64,000 bases of DNA from Acinetobacter variabilis (GCF_000369625.1 NZ_KB850111.1:486693-550692); one strand, 5' to 3'; positions 47,283-58,427 are shown, counted from the stretch's first letter. Translations and numbers: made by a program. Notes: generated by a model from the letters alone, not told the origin.

Positions 47283-48239
47283 ATGCGCCAATCACACATT
47301 CAATTATTCACAAAAACTGCGGTCCTTAGTGCTGCGGTGGCTGGCGTGATGATGCTTTCTGGCTGTGGCAAAAAACAAGAAGCCGTGACCCTGAATATTG
47401 GTTTCCAGAAATATGGCGTACTGCCGATCTTAAAAGAACGTGGCACCTTAGAAACGTCATTAAAAGAAAAAGGCGTGAATGTGAAATGGGTTGAATTCCC
47501 GGCTGGTCCTCAGTTGCTTGAAGGCTTGAATGTCGGCAGCGTATCTTTTGGTGAAGCCGGTGAAGCGCCACCGATTTTTGCTCAAGCAGCGAATTCAAAT
47601 CTGGTCTATGTGGCCAATCAGCCTGAAGCACCGAAAGCTGAAGCGCTAATCGTACAAAAAGACTCGAAAATTCAATCTGTACAGGATCTGAAAGGCAAAC
47701 GTATTGCCTTAAATAAAGGCTCAAATGTTCATTACTTACTACTCAAAGTCCTTGAAGCCAATAATCTGAAACTCAGCGATATCGAAGTAGTTTACCTGCC
47801 ACCTTCTGATGCCCGTGCCGCTTTTGAACGCGGTGCTGTCGATGCCTGGGTGATCTGGGACCCATTCTTCGCTGCAGCAGAACATCAGATTGGTGCGCGT
47901 GTCATCGCAACGGGTGAGAACATCGTCAGTAACCATCAGTTCTATCTGGCAGATCGCAAGTTTGCTGAAGCCAACCCACAGATTATTGAAGCTGTCGTGA
48001 ATGAACTCAATCTGACCACTGAGTGGGTCTCTGCTCATCAGGATGAAGCCGCCAAACTTCTGGAAAAACCGACAGGCCTAGCATTTGATGTATTGAAAAC
48101 GTCTATTTCACGCATGGGCTTCGGTGTTCAACCTCTCACGACTGACGTGATTCAAAAACAGCAACAAGTCGCCGATGCGTTTTATGCGCAGCAGCTGATT
48201 CCACAAAAGCTGAATATTGATGCAGCAATTATTAAATAA
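47283..48239 (+). CDS. ssuA: Aliphatic sulfonate ABC transporter binding lipoprotein (copy 1)
   Basis: A 318-aa periplasmic solute-binding protein of the SsuA/TauA type. A signal peptide with lipobox MLSGC (Cys near residue 28) suggests lipid anchoring. Family segments are LNIGFQKYGVLPILKERGTL in part, VKWVEFPAGPQLLEGLNVGS, GEAPPIFAQAA, and LPPSDARAAFERGAVDAWVI then WDPF. It leads the sulfonate cluster. Substrate range (alkanesulfonate versus others) cannot be told from sequence. Confidence 0.87.
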   Translation: MRQSHIQLFTKTAVLSAAVAGVMMLSGCGKKQEAVTLNIGFQKYGVLPILKERGTLETSLKEKGVNVKWVEFPAGPQLLEGLNVGSVSFGEAGEAPPIFAQAANSNLVYVANQPEAPKAEALIVQKDSKIQSVQDLKGKRIALNKGSNVHYLLLKVLEANNLKLSDIEVVYLPPSDARAAFERGAVDAWVIWDPFFAAAEHQIGARVIATGENIVSNHQFYLADRKFAEANPQIIEAVVNELNLTTEWVSAHQDEAAKLLEKPTGLAFDVLKTSISRMGFGVQPLTTDVIQKQQQVADAFYAQQLIPQKLNIDAAIIK

Positions 48240-48263
48240 CAGCAGAATAATTCGAGAATAAAG

Positions 48264-49259
48264 ATGAGTCATATAAAAACAGTTTCTTATATCAGCTTAG
48301 CGCTATTGAGCTTTAGTCTGACTGGCTGCCATAAACAGGAACCACAACAAACGACTGCTGCAGACACCAAAGCAGCACAACAGGTACAAAGCATTGCAAT
48401 TGGCTTTCAAAAATCAGCCTTAAATCTGCTGGTGGCACGCGATGAAAAGCTATTAGAACAACAATTTCCCAATGCCAAAATTGAATGGAAAGAGTTTCCG
48501 GCAGGCCCACAAATGCTGGAAGCACTGGCAGTCGGGGCAGTGGATTATGGCTATGTGGGAAATACCCCACCTATTTTTGCACAGGCGGCAGATAAAGCCC
48601 TGAGCTATGTGGCCTTTGAAAAAGTGGCGGGGAATTCTTTAGCTGTGGTCTTGCCGAAAGACAGTGCTATTCAAAACATTCAACAGTTGAAAGGAAAGCG
48701 GATTGCGGTTCAGAAAGGTTCGAGCGCGCATGAACTTCTGGCCAAAACCCTGGAAAAAGCCGGCTTAAGCTGGTCAGAGATTCAAGCCGTTTGGCTTCCC
48801 CCTGCGGATGCACGTGCTGCTTTTGATAAAAAAGCCATTGATGCCTGGGCAATCTGGGATCCCTTCCTGGGTGCAGCCGAGTTCGACAGCCAGGTTAAGA
48901 TACTGATTGAATCCAGTGATTTTCCGCAAACCTATTCCTTTTACATCGGCAATCCCGAATTTATTCAGAAGCATCCGGATAGTCCCGGCAAGTTTATCCA
49001 GGCTTTAAATGCATCTGACCAGTGGATTCTTAAAAACCAGGCTGTAGCCCTAGATATTTATCAGAAAAGTACCGGTCTGAAACCGGATGTAGCGAAGATT
49101 GCATTTGAGCGTCGTCTTAAACCTTCGCCGGTACAACCATTAACGACGGAAGTGATCAAAGCCCAACAGAATATTGCCGATCTCTTCCAGCAGGTTCAAC
49201 TGATTCCCAAAACCATCAGCGTCCAGCAACAGATCTGGTCGCCAGCGGCCACACATTGA
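48264..49259 (+). CDS. Aliphatic sulfonate ABC transporter binding lipoprotein (copy 2)
   Basis: A 331-aa paralogue of the previous gene, beginning 24 nt after it. It has a signal peptide with lipobox SLTGC, a Gln/Ala/Thr-rich linker, then IAIGFQKSALNLLVARDEKL in part, WKEFPAGPQMLEALAVGAVD, NTPPIFAQAADKA and LPPADARAAFDKKAIDAWAI then WDPF. It shares one downstream permease and ATPase with copy 1, so the pair may widen substrate range. No frameshift or lost motif is visible. Confidence 0.87.
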   Translation: MSHIKTVSYISLALLSFSLTGCHKQEPQQTTAADTKAAQQVQSIAIGFQKSALNLLVARDEKLLEQQFPNAKIEWKEFPAGPQMLEALAVGAVDYGYVGNTPPIFAQAADKALSYVAFEKVAGNSLAVVLPKDSAIQNIQQLKGKRIAVQKGSSAHELLAKTLEKAGLSWSEIQAVWLPPADARAAFDKKAIDAWAIWDPFLGAAEFDSQVKILIESSDFPQTYSFYIGNPEFIQKHPDSPGKFIQALNASDQWILKNQAVALDIYQKSTGLKPDVAKIAFERRLKPSPVQPLTTEVIKAQQNIADLFQQVQLIPKTISVQQQIWSPAATH

Positions 49260-49295
49260 TGAGCAAACAAGATCATTTAATTTAAGGAATATTAC

Positions 49296-50471
49296 ATGAA
49301 AATTTTCTGGTTTATCCCCACTCATGGCGACAGTCGTTACTTAGGCACCAGCAAGGGCGCACGTGTTGTAGATCATGCCTACATGAAGCAGATTGCGGTT
49401 GCGGTCGACAATCTTGGTTATGAAGGTGTATTAATCCCGACTGGCCGTTCATGTGAAGATCCATGGTTAACTGCAGCCAGCCTGATTGATGCCACTAAAA
49501 AACTGAAATTCCTCGTCGCGCTGCGTCCAGGTGTTACTACGCCCGCCCTGACTGCACGTATGGCTGCAACCTTTGACCGTCTATCTGGTGGCCGTATATT
49601 GCTGAACCTGGTGACGGGTGGTGATGAGCAAGAACTAAAAGGTGACGGCGTTTATGAAGATCATGCAATACGCTACAAGACTGCGGCTGAATACACCACC
49701 ATCTGGCGTGAAATCCTGACCCGTTCACATACAGGCAAAAGCTTCACTTTCCATGGTGAACGCTTAAGTGTGGACGAGGCCAAACTGCTTTATCCACCAG
49801 TTCAAAAACCATATCCACCACTCTGGTTCGGTGGTTCTTCAGATGCAGCCGTTGAACTGGCCACTGATCAGGTCGACACTTACCTGACTTGGGGTGAACC
49901 GCCTGCAGCAGTCAAAGAAAAAATTGAAAATGTCCGTGCCAAAGCGGAAGCGAAAGGTCGCAAGCTGAGCTACGGTATCCGTCTGCATGTGATCGTGCGT
50001 GAAACCAATGAAGAAGCATGGAGAGCAGCAGACGAGCTCATCCAGTATGTGGATGATGCCACCATTGCTGCTGCACAAGCGAAATTCAAGCAAATGGACT
50101 CTGTCGGCCAACGTCGTATGGCTGAGCTGCACAATGGCGACCGTAGCAAACTCGAAGTGTCTCCGAACCTGTGGGCAGGTGTAGGTCTGGTACGTGGTGG
50201 TGCAGGTACAGCGCTTGTAGGTGATCCAGAAACTGTGGCAGCACGTATTCAGGAATATGCTGATCTAGGTATCGATACCTTCATTTTCTCAGGCTACCCA
50301 CATCTGGAAGAATCGATCCGTTTTGCGGAACTGGTATTCCCATTGCTTCCATTAGAAACTCAACAAAAACTGGCTCAGCCAAACTTGACTGGTCCATTCG
50401 GTGAGATTGTGGCAAATAACTACACTCCAGATGAGAACAAGAAGGCTGAGAGTGTTCAGGAGCCAGCTTAA
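49296..50471 (+). CDS. ssuD: FMNH2-dependent alkanesulfonate monooxygenase
   Basis: Splits alkanesulfonates to aldehyde and sulfite using FMNH2 and oxygen, releasing sulfur under sulfate limitation. The 391-aa bacterial-luciferase-like TIM barrel has [20 protein letters not shown] in part, [37 protein letters not shown], and [20 protein letters not shown], closely matching SsuD. It overlaps ssuC by one base (TAATG). No ssuE reductase gene is in the cluster; FMNH2 must come from elsewhere. Confidence 0.93.
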   Translation: MKIFWFIPTHGDSRYLGTSKGARVVDHAYMKQIAVAVDNLGYEGVLIPTGRSCEDPWLTAASLIDATKKLKFLVALRPGVTTPALTARMAATFDRLSGGRILLNLVTGGDEQELKGDGVYEDHAIRYKTAAEYTTIWREILTRSHTGKSFTFHGERLSVDEAKLLYPPVQKPYPPLWFGGSSDAAVELATDQVDTYLTWGEPPAAVKEKIENVRAKAEAKGRKLSYGIRLHVIVRETNEEAWRAADELIQYVDDATIAAAQAKFKQMDSVGQRRMAELHNGDRSKLEVSPNLWAGVGLVRGGAGTALVGDPETVAARIQEYADLGIDTFIFSGYPHLEESIRFAELVFPLLPLETQQKLAQPNLTGPFGEIVANNYTPDENKKAESVQEPA

Positions 50472-51286
50472 TGTCGAAAGTCGTTTCAGTTGAAACCCTC
50501 GCAGAAAAGAAGGTTTCACGTGGAACACAGCTTGGGCAGCGTTTGCTGCCTTGGTTAGTTCCTGTCGGATTAATTCTACTCTGGCAAATCGCGTCAAGTA
50601 CCGGTTTGCTGGAAAGCCGCATTTTGCCTGCACCGAGTGCCGTAGTCATCGCGTTCTGGAATTTACTGCTTAGTGGTGAGCTTTGGACACATGTCAAAGT
50701 CAGTGCTGGTCGTGCCTTCAGTGGTTTGTTAGTAGGCGGTGGCCTAGGGCTAATTTTGGGTCTACTCAATGGCTCATCCAAAACGGCTTCTACCCTGCTG
50801 GATACCACCTTACAGATGATCCGTAATATTCCGGCTTTGGCCTTAATTCCACTGGTGATTCTCTGGTTCGGGATTGATGAATCAGCCAAGCTGTTTCTGG
50901 TGGCCATTGGTGTGTTTTTCCCGATTTATATCAATACCTATCATGGGATTCGTTCAGTCGATCCACAGCTGATCGAGATGGGCAAAAGCTATGGTCTGAC
51001 TCGCTGGCAGCTTTATAAAGAAATCATCCTGCCAGGGGCAATGCCTTCAATTCTGGTCGGTCTACGCTTTTCACTCGGTCTGGTCTGGGTACTGCTGATT
51101 GTGGCGGAAACGATTTCTGCCCAGTCCGGTATCGGTTATATGACCATGAACGCGCGTGAATTCCTGCAAACCGATATCGTACTGGTAGGTATTTTACTGT
51201 ATGCCCTGCTCGGTAAACTGGCAGATGTCCTGGCTGTAGCCTTCGAACGATTCCTGCTGCGCTGGCATGCTGGCTATCAAAAATAA
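50471..51286 (+). CDS. ssuC: Sulfonate ABC transporter permease
   Basis: Inner-membrane permease of 271 aa with six or so hydrophobic segments and the cytoplasmic-loop EAA-type motif (EMGKSYGLTRWQLYKEIILP) near residue 175. The segment LVGLRFSLGLVWVLLIVAE and the ending match SsuC. Overlap with ssuD indicates translational coupling. Confidence 0.92.
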   Translation: MSKVVSVETLAEKKVSRGTQLGQRLLPWLVPVGLILLWQIASSTGLLESRILPAPSAVVIAFWNLLLSGELWTHVKVSAGRAFSGLLVGGGLGLILGLLNGSSKTASTLLDTTLQMIRNIPALALIPLVILWFGIDESAKLFLVAIGVFFPIYINTYHGIRSVDPQLIEMGKSYGLTRWQLYKEIILPGAMPSILVGLRFSLGLVWVLLIVAETISAQSGIGYMTMNAREFLQTDIVLVGILLYALLGKLADVLAVAFERFLLRWHAGYQK

Positions 51287-51311
51287 TTGAAAAAATATTA
51301 AGGAGCATGTG

Positions 51312-52118
51312 ATGACTGATCTCAGCTTAGGGCGTCTTGCCAATGATTCGACTGCAGTGCAGGAGCCTGCTGCAACCGATATCAATCCCAATGCCGTTGC
51401 GGGTGCTGAAATTATTATTGAACAGCTGCACAAGTTCTATGGCTCAGTGAAGGTACTGGAAGATCTGGACCTGCATATTCAGCCGGGTGAATTTCTGGTG
51501 ATTGTTGGACGTAGTGGCTGTGGTAAAAGTACCCTGCTCCGTCTGATTGCCGATCTTGAAAAACAGAGCTATGGCGAAATTAAATTCAAGTCTGCGCGTC
51601 ATATCCGTGAAGGCATTACCGCTGATGATATCCGTGTGATGTTTCAGGATCCGCGTTTATTGCCATGGCGGAGCATCGAACAGAATGTGCAACTCGGCCT
51701 ACCAAAAGACCGGCATGACAATGCTTCACAAATGCTGGAGAAAGTCGGCTTAAAAGAGAAAGCCGGGCTCTGGCCTTCACAACTGTCTGGTGGTCAGCGT
51801 CAGCGTACTGCCCTGGCACGCGCCTTATCACATAAGCCGCGTATTTTATTGCTAGATGAACCACTCGGTGCACTGGATGCCTTGACCCGTCTGGATATGC
51901 AGAACCTGATTGAAAAATTATGGACTGAACAGGGCTTTACCGCGATTCTGGTCACCCATGACGTGAGTGAAGCCGTACAACTGGCTGACCGGATTATCCT
52001 GCTGGATAAAGGCCATATTGCCAAAGAGTTCAAAGTTGATCTGCCACGTCCACGACAAAAGAATGTGAAATTCGCCGAACTTGAACAGCAGGTTCTGAAT
52101 GCCGTTCTGGCAACCTGA
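51312..52118 (+). CDS. ssuB: Sulfonate ABC transporter ATP-binding protein
   Basis: ATPase subunit of 268 aa. It has Walker [12 protein letters not shown] near residue 68, a Q-loop in [13 protein letters not shown], the signature [15 protein letters not shown] and Walker [14 protein letters not shown], then the His switch in [16 protein letters not shown] at 51301-51305 points to the ATG at 51312, not the GTG one codon earlier. It carries an N-terminal extension of about 30 residues compared with the ABC core. Confidence 0.93.
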   Translation: MTDLSLGRLANDSTAVQEPAATDINPNAVAGAEIIIEQLHKFYGSVKVLEDLDLHIQPGEFLVIVGRSGCGKSTLLRLIADLEKQSYGEIKFKSARHIREGITADDIRVMFQDPRLLPWRSIEQNVQLGLPKDRHDNASQMLEKVGLKEKAGLWPSQLSGGQRQRTALARALSHKPRILLLDEPLGALDALTRLDMQNLIEKLWTEQGFTAILVTHDVSEAVQLADRIILLDKGHIAKEFKVDLPRPRQKNVKFAELEQQVLNAVLAT

Positions 52119-52467
52119 AATGTGAGGGAAACCAGAATAGCTGTTTATTCTGGATTCCTTATTTCGAATCAAGAGAATATCTTTCTCACTGATTATTTAT
52201 TCAGCAATTGGCAAAATTTCAACTTCATTCATTAATTTTATTTTAACTTTATGATGCCTCAAGGTAATAATTAGTACTTAAAAAATAATCAACCTTTTCA
52301 AAAGCTTGGTTTTTAATTCCTCTGCCTTAAACCGATACTAATTGTATCTTTAATCTAAAGAATAAATCATCATTATTCATAAAATTAGCGCCTGACTTGA
52401 TGCACAAATCTGATGATTTGACGTACAATTAAAAATTCCCTTTTTTAATTGTTTTTAATATTTGCTG
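52119..52467. other. Intergenic region with a dyad before the TetR gene
   Basis: A 349-bp AT-rich gap. The only structure I see is CAATTAAAAA (52426-52435) with TTTTTAATTG (52442-52451), 17 nt before the regulator's ATG and beside a TTGACG at 52418-52423. It could be the regulator's own operator. No terminator with a T-run follows ssuB clearly. Confidence 0.4.
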
Positions 52468-53091
52468 ATGGAACAAAAAAAGAGTACTCAAAAACGCAAC
52501 CAGCTGCTGAATGCTGCACTCGATGTTTTTTCCCTATACGGTTTTAATGGGGCGAGTTTAGATGAGATCGCACAAATTGCAGAAATGCATAAGTCGAATA
52601 TTTTCTATTATTATGAAAATAAAGAGGCGCTCTATGTAGAGGTTTTAACGACCGTTCTACAAAAATGGCTGGCACCTTTACAAATGCTAGAAGCTGATCT
52701 TGAGCCTGAAGAAGCGATTACCAATTATTTGATGCAAAAAATTGAAGTATCGCGTACCCAGCCTAAAGCTTCACGCCTGTTCGCTCTGGAAGTGATTCAG
52801 GGTGCGCCGCACATTTTAGAAATCTTAAAAGGTCCATTGAAAAAACTGGTCAAGCGTAAAGCCAAAGTGATTTCAAACTGGCAGGAACAAGGCAAGATTT
52901 CTAAAGATATCGATCCTGAACTGCTGATTCTGAATATCTGGGCCGTGACCCAAAACTATGCAGATTTCGCGACTCAGATGGAAATGGTAACAGGTAAGAC
53001 CTTGCGTAACCGCAGCATGCAACAACGGATTATCCAGCATACTGTACATATGATGCTGTACGGCGTACTTCCGCGTACACAAGAAAAATAG
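52468..53091 (+). CDS. TetR family regulator, RutR-like
   Basis: A 207-aa transcription factor. The HTH reads ALDVFSLYGFNGASLDEIAQ then IAEMHKSNIFYYYENKEALY. The C-terminal part (WLAPLQMLEADLEPEEAITN; ASRLFALEVIQGAPHILEIL; NIWAVTQNYADFATQMEMVT) follows E. coli RutR closely. RutR senses uracil and controls pyrimidine use, but no rut genes are here; the upstream neighbour is the sulfonate cluster. The ATG at 52468 is preferred to a TTG two codons upstream. Confidence 0.8.
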   Translation: MEQKKSTQKRNQLLNAALDVFSLYGFNGASLDEIAQIAEMHKSNIFYYYENKEALYVEVLTTVLQKWLAPLQMLEADLEPEEAITNYLMQKIEVSRTQPKASRLFALEVIQGAPHILEILKGPLKKLVKRKAKVISNWQEQGKISKDIDPELLILNIWAVTQNYADFATQMEMVTGKTLRNRSMQQRIIQHTVHMMLYGVLPRTQEK

Positions 53092-53163
53092 GTCAACGCA
53101 AAAAGCATTTGGCATACGACCATAAATTTTATGGTCGCCGACCCCTTCTCTCACCCTTTGTTA

Positions 53164-53727
53164 TTATTTTAACGTTTGATATAAATTCAATAATTTCTGC
53201 GCACCTAGCAGCAGATTCTCTTCCCAGTCCAAATGAGCACTATCATCTGCACCGTCAGTAATATATTTAACTGAAATTAGGCGCACATCCAATTTTCTGC
53301 ATACCTTGGCCAGCGCATAGCCTTCCATATCCACCAGCTGACAAGCCACTTTCGGCAAGCCTGTTTCAAAGCTGTCCCCTGTTCCACAAATTCCTTTCGG
53401 TAAATGGGCAAAAAACGGTTCCAGATCAATTGCGCCTGGCAAATGATCATCCATCGGGGTAATACCAACTTCAAATCCTAGTGGTGAAACATCCATATCA
53501 CGTTGTACAAAACGCTTAACTTCGACCAATTCATGCGCTTTGAAATGGGAACTGCCTGCGGTGCCGAGATTAATCAGGGTCTTGCAGCCAGTTTTCTGAA
53601 TCACTTCAAAAGCCTTAAAAGCAGCATTCACCTTGCCGATGCCACTATAGTGGACTTCCACACCTTCTGCTTCGAACAAACCTTTGGATTCACTGGCCAA
53701 TGCCATAATGAGTGCCGAATCTGACAT
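53164..53727 (-). CDS. Nucleoside phosphorylase/MTA-SAH nucleosidase-like protein
   Basis: A PNP/UDP-phosphorylase fold enzyme of 187 aa. It has LIMALASESKGLFEAEGVEV, the glycine-rich YSGIGKVNAAFKAF, TLINLGTAGSSHFKAHELVE, and the nucleoside-binding VDMEGYALAKVCRKLDV then VKYITDGADDSAHLDWE with the catalytic Asp. This resembles MTA/SAH nucleosidase (MtnN). I start it at the ATG at 53727; upstream in-frame codons exist but no site supports them. Exact substrate uncertain. Confidence 0.75.
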   Translation of the reverse strand: MSDSALIMALASESKGLFEAEGVEVHYSGIGKVNAAFKAFEVIQKTGCKTLINLGTAGSSHFKAHELVEVKRFVQRDMDVSPLGFEVGITPMDDHLPGAIDLEPFFAHLPKGICGTGDSFETGLPKVACQLVDMEGYALAKVCRKLDVRLISVKYITDGADDSAHLDWEENLLLGAQKLLNLYQTLK

Positions 53728-53982
53728 GCAAACTACCCGAGACTGAGGAAACCGTGACATTAGAAAGCAAAATCCGGGCAATGAAAAGCGGGTTTTTAGA
53801 TTTCTATTTTGCAGATCTTTCACTTAAATAACCACAGAAGATTCTTGAATGGCACACTTTCTTCTTGATGTGTTTCGTGATTTTTCAATAATTTTTTTGC
53901 ATAAAAACACAACAACAAGACGAATCGTTGAGATTATGGCAATATATAGCCTTTCCTATTTTTCAATTCCCTGATTTCACCT

Positions 53983-54984
53983 ATGCAGCTGCTCCGTCTC
54001 AATGCTTTAGCGTCACATTTTGAATTGCCAAAAACCGCCGTTACAATTGGTAATTTTGACGGCGTGCATCTGGGTCATCAGGCCATGATCAAACAGTTAA
54101 AAGCTGTTGCAGAAGCTGAACAACTAAAAACTGTTGTGATGATCTTCGAGCCACAACCGCTTGAATTTTTTAAAGGTTATGAAGCACCCCCACGTATTTC
54201 TTCTTTGCGTGAAAAGGTAGAATATCTAAGTGAACTGGGTGTGGACTATATTGCGGTCGCCAAGTTTGATCATCATTTCCGAAGCCTGAGTGCCGAAGCC
54301 TTTGCCGACATTCTGAAAGATAAACTGAATGCAGCACATCTGGTCTTGGGAGATGATTTTCACTTTGGTAAAAACCGTCAGGGCAATAGTGAATTCCTGC
54401 GAGATTACGGATTTAAGGTCACCAACCTGCATACTATTGCGTTAGATGGTGAACGGGTCAGTTCTACCCGCATCCGTCAGACCCTGCAAGCGGGCGACCT
54501 GGCTCTGGCAGCCAAATTACTGGGACGTCCTTATAGTATTACCGGCCGGGTGCAATACGGCGACCAGATTGGCCGTACCATTGATTTCCCGACCATTAAT
54601 GTCCGGTTAAACCGGCATAAACCCTGTCTGCAGGGCATTTATGGAGTTGAGGTAGTCTGTGAAACCGGATCACTCAGCGCCAAGGTTCAGCAGGAAAATC
54701 CTGAACAGCCGGGTGTTGCCGGCTATGATCAGGGCAGCCTGTTTGGTGCCGGTCATGTGGGTACCCGCCCTGCGATCAAACAGACTCATCCGGAATGGCG
54801 ATTAGAAGTACATTTTCCTGATGTTTCTGCTAATCTGTATGGCCTGTTAATGCGGGTAACCTTCTTGAATTATCTGCATGGCGAAAAAGATTATCCTTCG
54901 CTTGAAGCGTTAAAGGCCGGAATTGATGATGATGTTGAGAAACTGCTTGAGTTTCGTCGAAAACACCCCACATTTCCCTTTTAA
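53983..54984 (+). CDS. ribF: Riboflavin kinase / FMN adenylyltransferase
   Basis: Bifunctional enzyme making FMN from riboflavin and FAD from FMN. The 333-aa product has the N-terminal nucleotidyltransferase domain (VTIGNFDGVHLGHQAMIKQL; HLVLGDDFHFGKNRQGN; SSTRIRQTL) and the C-terminal kinase domain (GRVQYGDQIGRTIDFPTINV; HVGTRPAIK; LEVHFPD). The kinase domain has a longer loop than E. coli RibF (around residues 228-255). It starts the ribF-ileS-lspA-fkpB set. Confidence 0.94.
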   Translation: MQLLRLNALASHFELPKTAVTIGNFDGVHLGHQAMIKQLKAVAEAEQLKTVVMIFEPQPLEFFKGYEAPPRISSLREKVEYLSELGVDYIAVAKFDHHFRSLSAEAFADILKDKLNAAHLVLGDDFHFGKNRQGNSEFLRDYGFKVTNLHTIALDGERVSSTRIRQTLQAGDLALAAKLLGRPYSITGRVQYGDQIGRTIDFPTINVRLNRHKPCLQGIYGVEVVCETGSLSAKVQQENPEQPGVAGYDQGSLFGAGHVGTRPAIKQTHPEWRLEVHFPDVSANLYGLLMRVTFLNYLHGEKDYPSLEALKAGIDDDVEKLLEFRRKHPTFPF

Positions 54985-55048
54985 TGTCCCGTATTTTTAT
55001 TGTAAAACGTGTCAGTCTAATGACTGATTAAATTGGAAGACAACTTGC

Positions 55049-57895
55049 ATGAGCGATAAGCAAACTCCTGAAAATGCAGTGGATTATAAAGCCACGCTGA
55101 ACCTCCCAGGTACTGACTTTGCAATGAAAGCAAATCTGGCAGTACGTGAAGCGAAATGGTTAGAAGAGTGGTATGCCGATGACATTTATCAGCAGATTCG
55201 TGCATCGCGAATTGGCAAGAAAAAATACGTGCTTCATGACGGCCCTCCATATGCCAATGGCCAGATTCACCTAGGTCATGCAGTCAACAAGGTACTTAAA
55301 GACATCATCATTAAAAGCCGCATCATGGACGGTTTTGATGCGCCTTATGTACCGGGCTGGGATTGTCACGGTCTTCCAATTGAACTCAAAGTTGAAGAAA
55401 AAGTCGGTAAGGTTGGTGTCAAAGTGGATGCACCTACTTTCCGTAAAGCTTGCCGCGAATATGCATTGAGCCAGGTTGAGCTACAGAAAAAAGACTTCAT
55501 CCGTATGGGTGTGTTTGGCGACTGGAGCAATCCTTACCTCACCATGAACTTCAAGCAGGAAGCCAACATTGTACGTTCACTCGGTGAAATCGCGAAAAAT
55601 GGCCATATCCAGCCAGGTCTTAAACCGGTGAACTGGTGTCTGGACTGTGGTTCAGCACTGGCTGAAGCTGAAGTTGAATATGAAGATAAAAAATCAGATG
55701 CAATCGACGTGGGTTTCACCGTGGTTGATCTGGCGGATCTGTCTGCACGTTTAGGTGTTGAAGTTAAAGACTCAACTGATATCGTGATCTGGACCACAAC
55801 GCCTTGGACACTTCCTGCGAACCAGGCGGTTGCCCTGCATGCTGAAATTGAATACCAACTGGTTAAAGCACGTGGTGAAGATAAAGCTGCACAAAACTTT
55901 ATTCTGGCTAAAGATCTGGTTGAATCTGCAACTGAGCGTTATGGCTTTAATGCGGTTGAAGTGATTGCTGATTTTACCGGTGCGAAACTTGAGAATCTGG
56001 TACTGCAACATCCTCTAATTGCTGAGCGTCAAGTGCCAGTGATTCTGGGTGAACACGTCATCGCAACCAGCGGTACCGGTGCTGTACATACTGCGCCTGG
56101 CCATGGTGTGGACGACTATAAAGTTGGTCTGCTGTATAACCTGAAAGTAGATAATCCAGTGGGCGGTAATGGTGTGTATTTACCGACTTCACCACTATTT
56201 GCAGGCGAGCACATCTACAAGGCCAATCCCCAAATTATTGCGGCACTTGGCGAAGCTAACAAGCTATGGGCACATAAGCCTATCAAGCATAGCTACCCGC
56301 ACTGCTGGCGTCATAAAACTCCGATTATCTTCCGTGCGACCCCACAATGGTTCATCAGCATGGATGAAAAAGGTCTGCGTCAGGGTGCGTTGAATGCCAT
56401 TGAAAATGACATCAGCTTTGTACCGGATTGGGGTAAAAACCGTATCCAGGCGATGATCGAAGGCCGTCCGGACTGGTGTATCTCACGTCAACGTACCTGG
56501 GGTGTACCAATTCCATTCTTCGTGCATAAAGACACCAATGAATTGCATCCTCGTACACCTGAACTGATCGAAGAAGTCGCGAAACTGATCGAACAGGAAG
56601 GTATTGATGCCTGGTATAACCGTGAAGCTAAAGACTTCATCGGTGATGATGCTGAGCAGTACAACGCGGTTCGCGATACCTTAGATGTATGGTTTGACTC
56701 TGGTACAACCCACTATGCAGTGCTGCGTGACCGTGAAGAATTGACCGATCCAGCTGATTTATATCTTGAAGGTTCTGACCAGCACCGTGGCTGGTTCCAG
56801 TCTTCATTATTGACCTCTATGGCAATCAATCAACGTGCGCCATACAAAGGTCTGCTGACTCACGGTTTCGTGGTCGATGAGAAAGGCCGCAAGATGTCGA
56901 AATCGCTGGGTAATATCATTACTCCGCAAGACATTATCAAGAACATGGGTGCAGACGGCCTGCGTTTCTGGATCGCTTCAGCAGATTACCGTTATGAAAT
57001 GACCGCAGGTAAAGAAATCTTTAACCGTGCGTCAGATGGTTATCGTCGTATCCGTAATACCCTGCGTTTCTTGTTGGCAAACCTGAATGGTTTCAACCCG
57101 GCAACTGATGCTCTACCTGTAGATCAACTGATTGCACTGGATCAATACATCCTGCAACGCGCGAATGATGTACAGGAAACCATCAAGAAAGCATATGAAG
57201 ATATGAACTTCCATATCGTGACCAATGCCTTGACCAACTTCTGTATTAACGACCTCGGTGGTTTCTACTTAGACATCATCAAAGACCGTCAGTACACCAC
57301 TAAAGCAGACTCGCAGGCACGTCATTCTGCGCAAACTGCGCTATATCATCTGGTACAAGCCTTTGTACGCTGGATGGCACCAATCCTGAGCTTCACCGCT
57401 CAAGAAGCATGGCCACTAATTCCAGGTCAAAGCGAGAAATATGTGTTCACTGCTGAATGGTACGATATTCCAGTCTCAGCACAAGAAAACCTGTTGTCTG
57501 AAGCAGACTGGCAAACCCTGATTGCAGTCAAATCTGCGGTCAACAAGCACATTGAAAATGCGCGTAACGAGAAACTAGTGGGTTCAAACCTGTCTGCCAA
57601 AGTTGAGCTGTGGGCCAATGATGAACTGAAAGCTGTTCTAGACCGTCTGGGTGATGAGCTGCGTTTCGTTCTGATCACTTCTCAGGTAATCGTGAATCCG
57701 TTTGATGCTGCTCAAGGCAATGACGCTGAACTTGAAGGCCTACGCGTAAAAGTATCTGCGGCAGATGGCGAGAAATGTGTACGCTGCTGGCATGTGCTTC
57801 CTGATGTGAATACACATGCCTCACATCCAGGACTATGCGGTCGTTGTATCATTAACCTCCCGAGCGGCCAAGGTGAAGAGAGAAAATATGCCTAA
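55049..57895 (+). CDS. ileS: Isoleucyl-tRNA synthetase
   Basis: Class I synthetase of 948 aa charging tRNA-Ile, with editing. The HIGH-type motif is in [18 protein letters not shown] near residue 65; the editing domain has [12 protein letters not shown] and [12 protein letters not shown]; the KMSKS motif is in [11 protein letters not shown] near residue 613; the C-terminal zinc finger has CVRCWH and CGRC. Its last codons overlap lspA by 8 nt. Confidence 0.96.
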   Translation: MSDKQTPENAVDYKATLNLPGTDFAMKANLAVREAKWLEEWYADDIYQQIRASRIGKKKYVLHDGPPYANGQIHLGHAVNKVLKDIIIKSRIMDGFDAPYVPGWDCHGLPIELKVEEKVGKVGVKVDAPTFRKACREYALSQVELQKKDFIRMGVFGDWSNPYLTMNFKQEANIVRSLGEIAKNGHIQPGLKPVNWCLDCGSALAEAEVEYEDKKSDAIDVGFTVVDLADLSARLGVEVKDSTDIVIWTTTPWTLPANQAVALHAEIEYQLVKARGEDKAAQNFILAKDLVESATERYGFNAVEVIADFTGAKLENLVLQHPLIAERQVPVILGEHVIATSGTGAVHTAPGHGVDDYKVGLLYNLKVDNPVGGNGVYLPTSPLFAGEHIYKANPQIIAALGEANKLWAHKPIKHSYPHCWRHKTPIIFRATPQWFISMDEKGLRQGALNAIENDISFVPDWGKNRIQAMIEGRPDWCISRQRTWGVPIPFFVHKDTNELHPRTPELIEEVAKLIEQEGIDAWYNREAKDFIGDDAEQYNAVRDTLDVWFDSGTTHYAVLRDREELTDPADLYLEGSDQHRGWFQSSLLTSMAINQRAPYKGLLTHGFVVDEKGRKMSKSLGNIITPQDIIKNMGADGLRFWIASADYRYEMTAGKEIFNRASDGYRRIRNTLRFLLANLNGFNPATDALPVDQLIALDQYILQRANDVQETIKKAYEDMNFHIVTNALTNFCINDLGGFYLDIIKDRQYTTKADSQARHSAQTALYHLVQAFVRWMAPILSFTAQEAWPLIPGQSEKYVFTAEWYDIPVSAQENLLSEADWQTLIAVKSAVNKHIENARNEKLVGSNLSAKVELWANDELKAVLDRLGDELRFVLITSQVIVNPFDAAQGNDAELEGLRVKVSAADGEKCVRCWHVLPDVNTHASHPGLCGRCIINLPSGQGEERKYA

Positions 57896-58427
57896 CCCAC
57901 AGCAGAAAAAGGGTCTGTTCCAGTTCTATCCTCACAATTTGTGGTGGATCGGACTGGCTATTCTGGCGATCATTCTAGATCAATGGACCAAATGGATTGC
58001 GGTAACACATCTGGAATATGCAGATCCGGTGCCCGTCCTGCCCTTTTTAAATTGGACACTATTACATAACTATGGCGCTGCCTTTAGTTTCTTGTCCGAT
58101 GCTGGTGGCTGGCAACGCTATTTCTTTACCTCTCTTGCAGGTTTAGTGTCTGTGGTTTTCGTGTTCTGGCTGATGCGTATGCCAAAGAGCATGAAAGTCT
58201 TGCCACTAGCAGTTGCCCTGATTCTGGGTGGTGCTATTGGTAACCTGATTGACCGCATTTCTTTAGGTTATGTGGTCGACTTTATTCATGTCTATTATCA
58301 GAACAGCCACTTCCCTGCTTTTAATATTGCGGATAGTGCCATTACTTTAGGTACGATTCTGCTGCTGATTGATACGTTTTTCCTGGAAAAACACCGAATT
58401 CAACGTGCACAGGCGCAACATGACTGA
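57888..58427 (+). CDS. lspA: Lipoprotein signal peptidase (signal peptidase II)
   Basis: Inner-membrane aspartyl protease that removes signal peptides from acylated prolipoproteins. The 179-aa product has four membrane helices; catalytic Asps are in [15 protein letters not shown] and [13 protein letters not shown]. The ATG at 57888 lies within the end of ileS (8-nt overlap) with AGAGAGAAAA upstream, a typical coupled start. It overlaps fkpB by 8 nt. Confidence 0.95.
   Translation: MPNPQQKKGLFQFYPHNLWWIGLAILAIILDQWTKWIAVTHLEYADPVPVLPFLNWTLLHNYGAAFSFLSDAGGWQRYFFTSLAGLVSVVFVFWLMRMPKSMKVLPLAVALILGGAIGNLIDRISLGYVVDFIHVYYQNSHFPAFNIADSAITLGTILLLIDTFFLEKHRIQRAQAQHD

Noticed and set aside
53111..53138. 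Hairpin CGACCATAAA...TATGGTCG after the RutR-like gene as a terminator
   Set aside because: No T-run follows on either strand, so I did not list it as a terminator.
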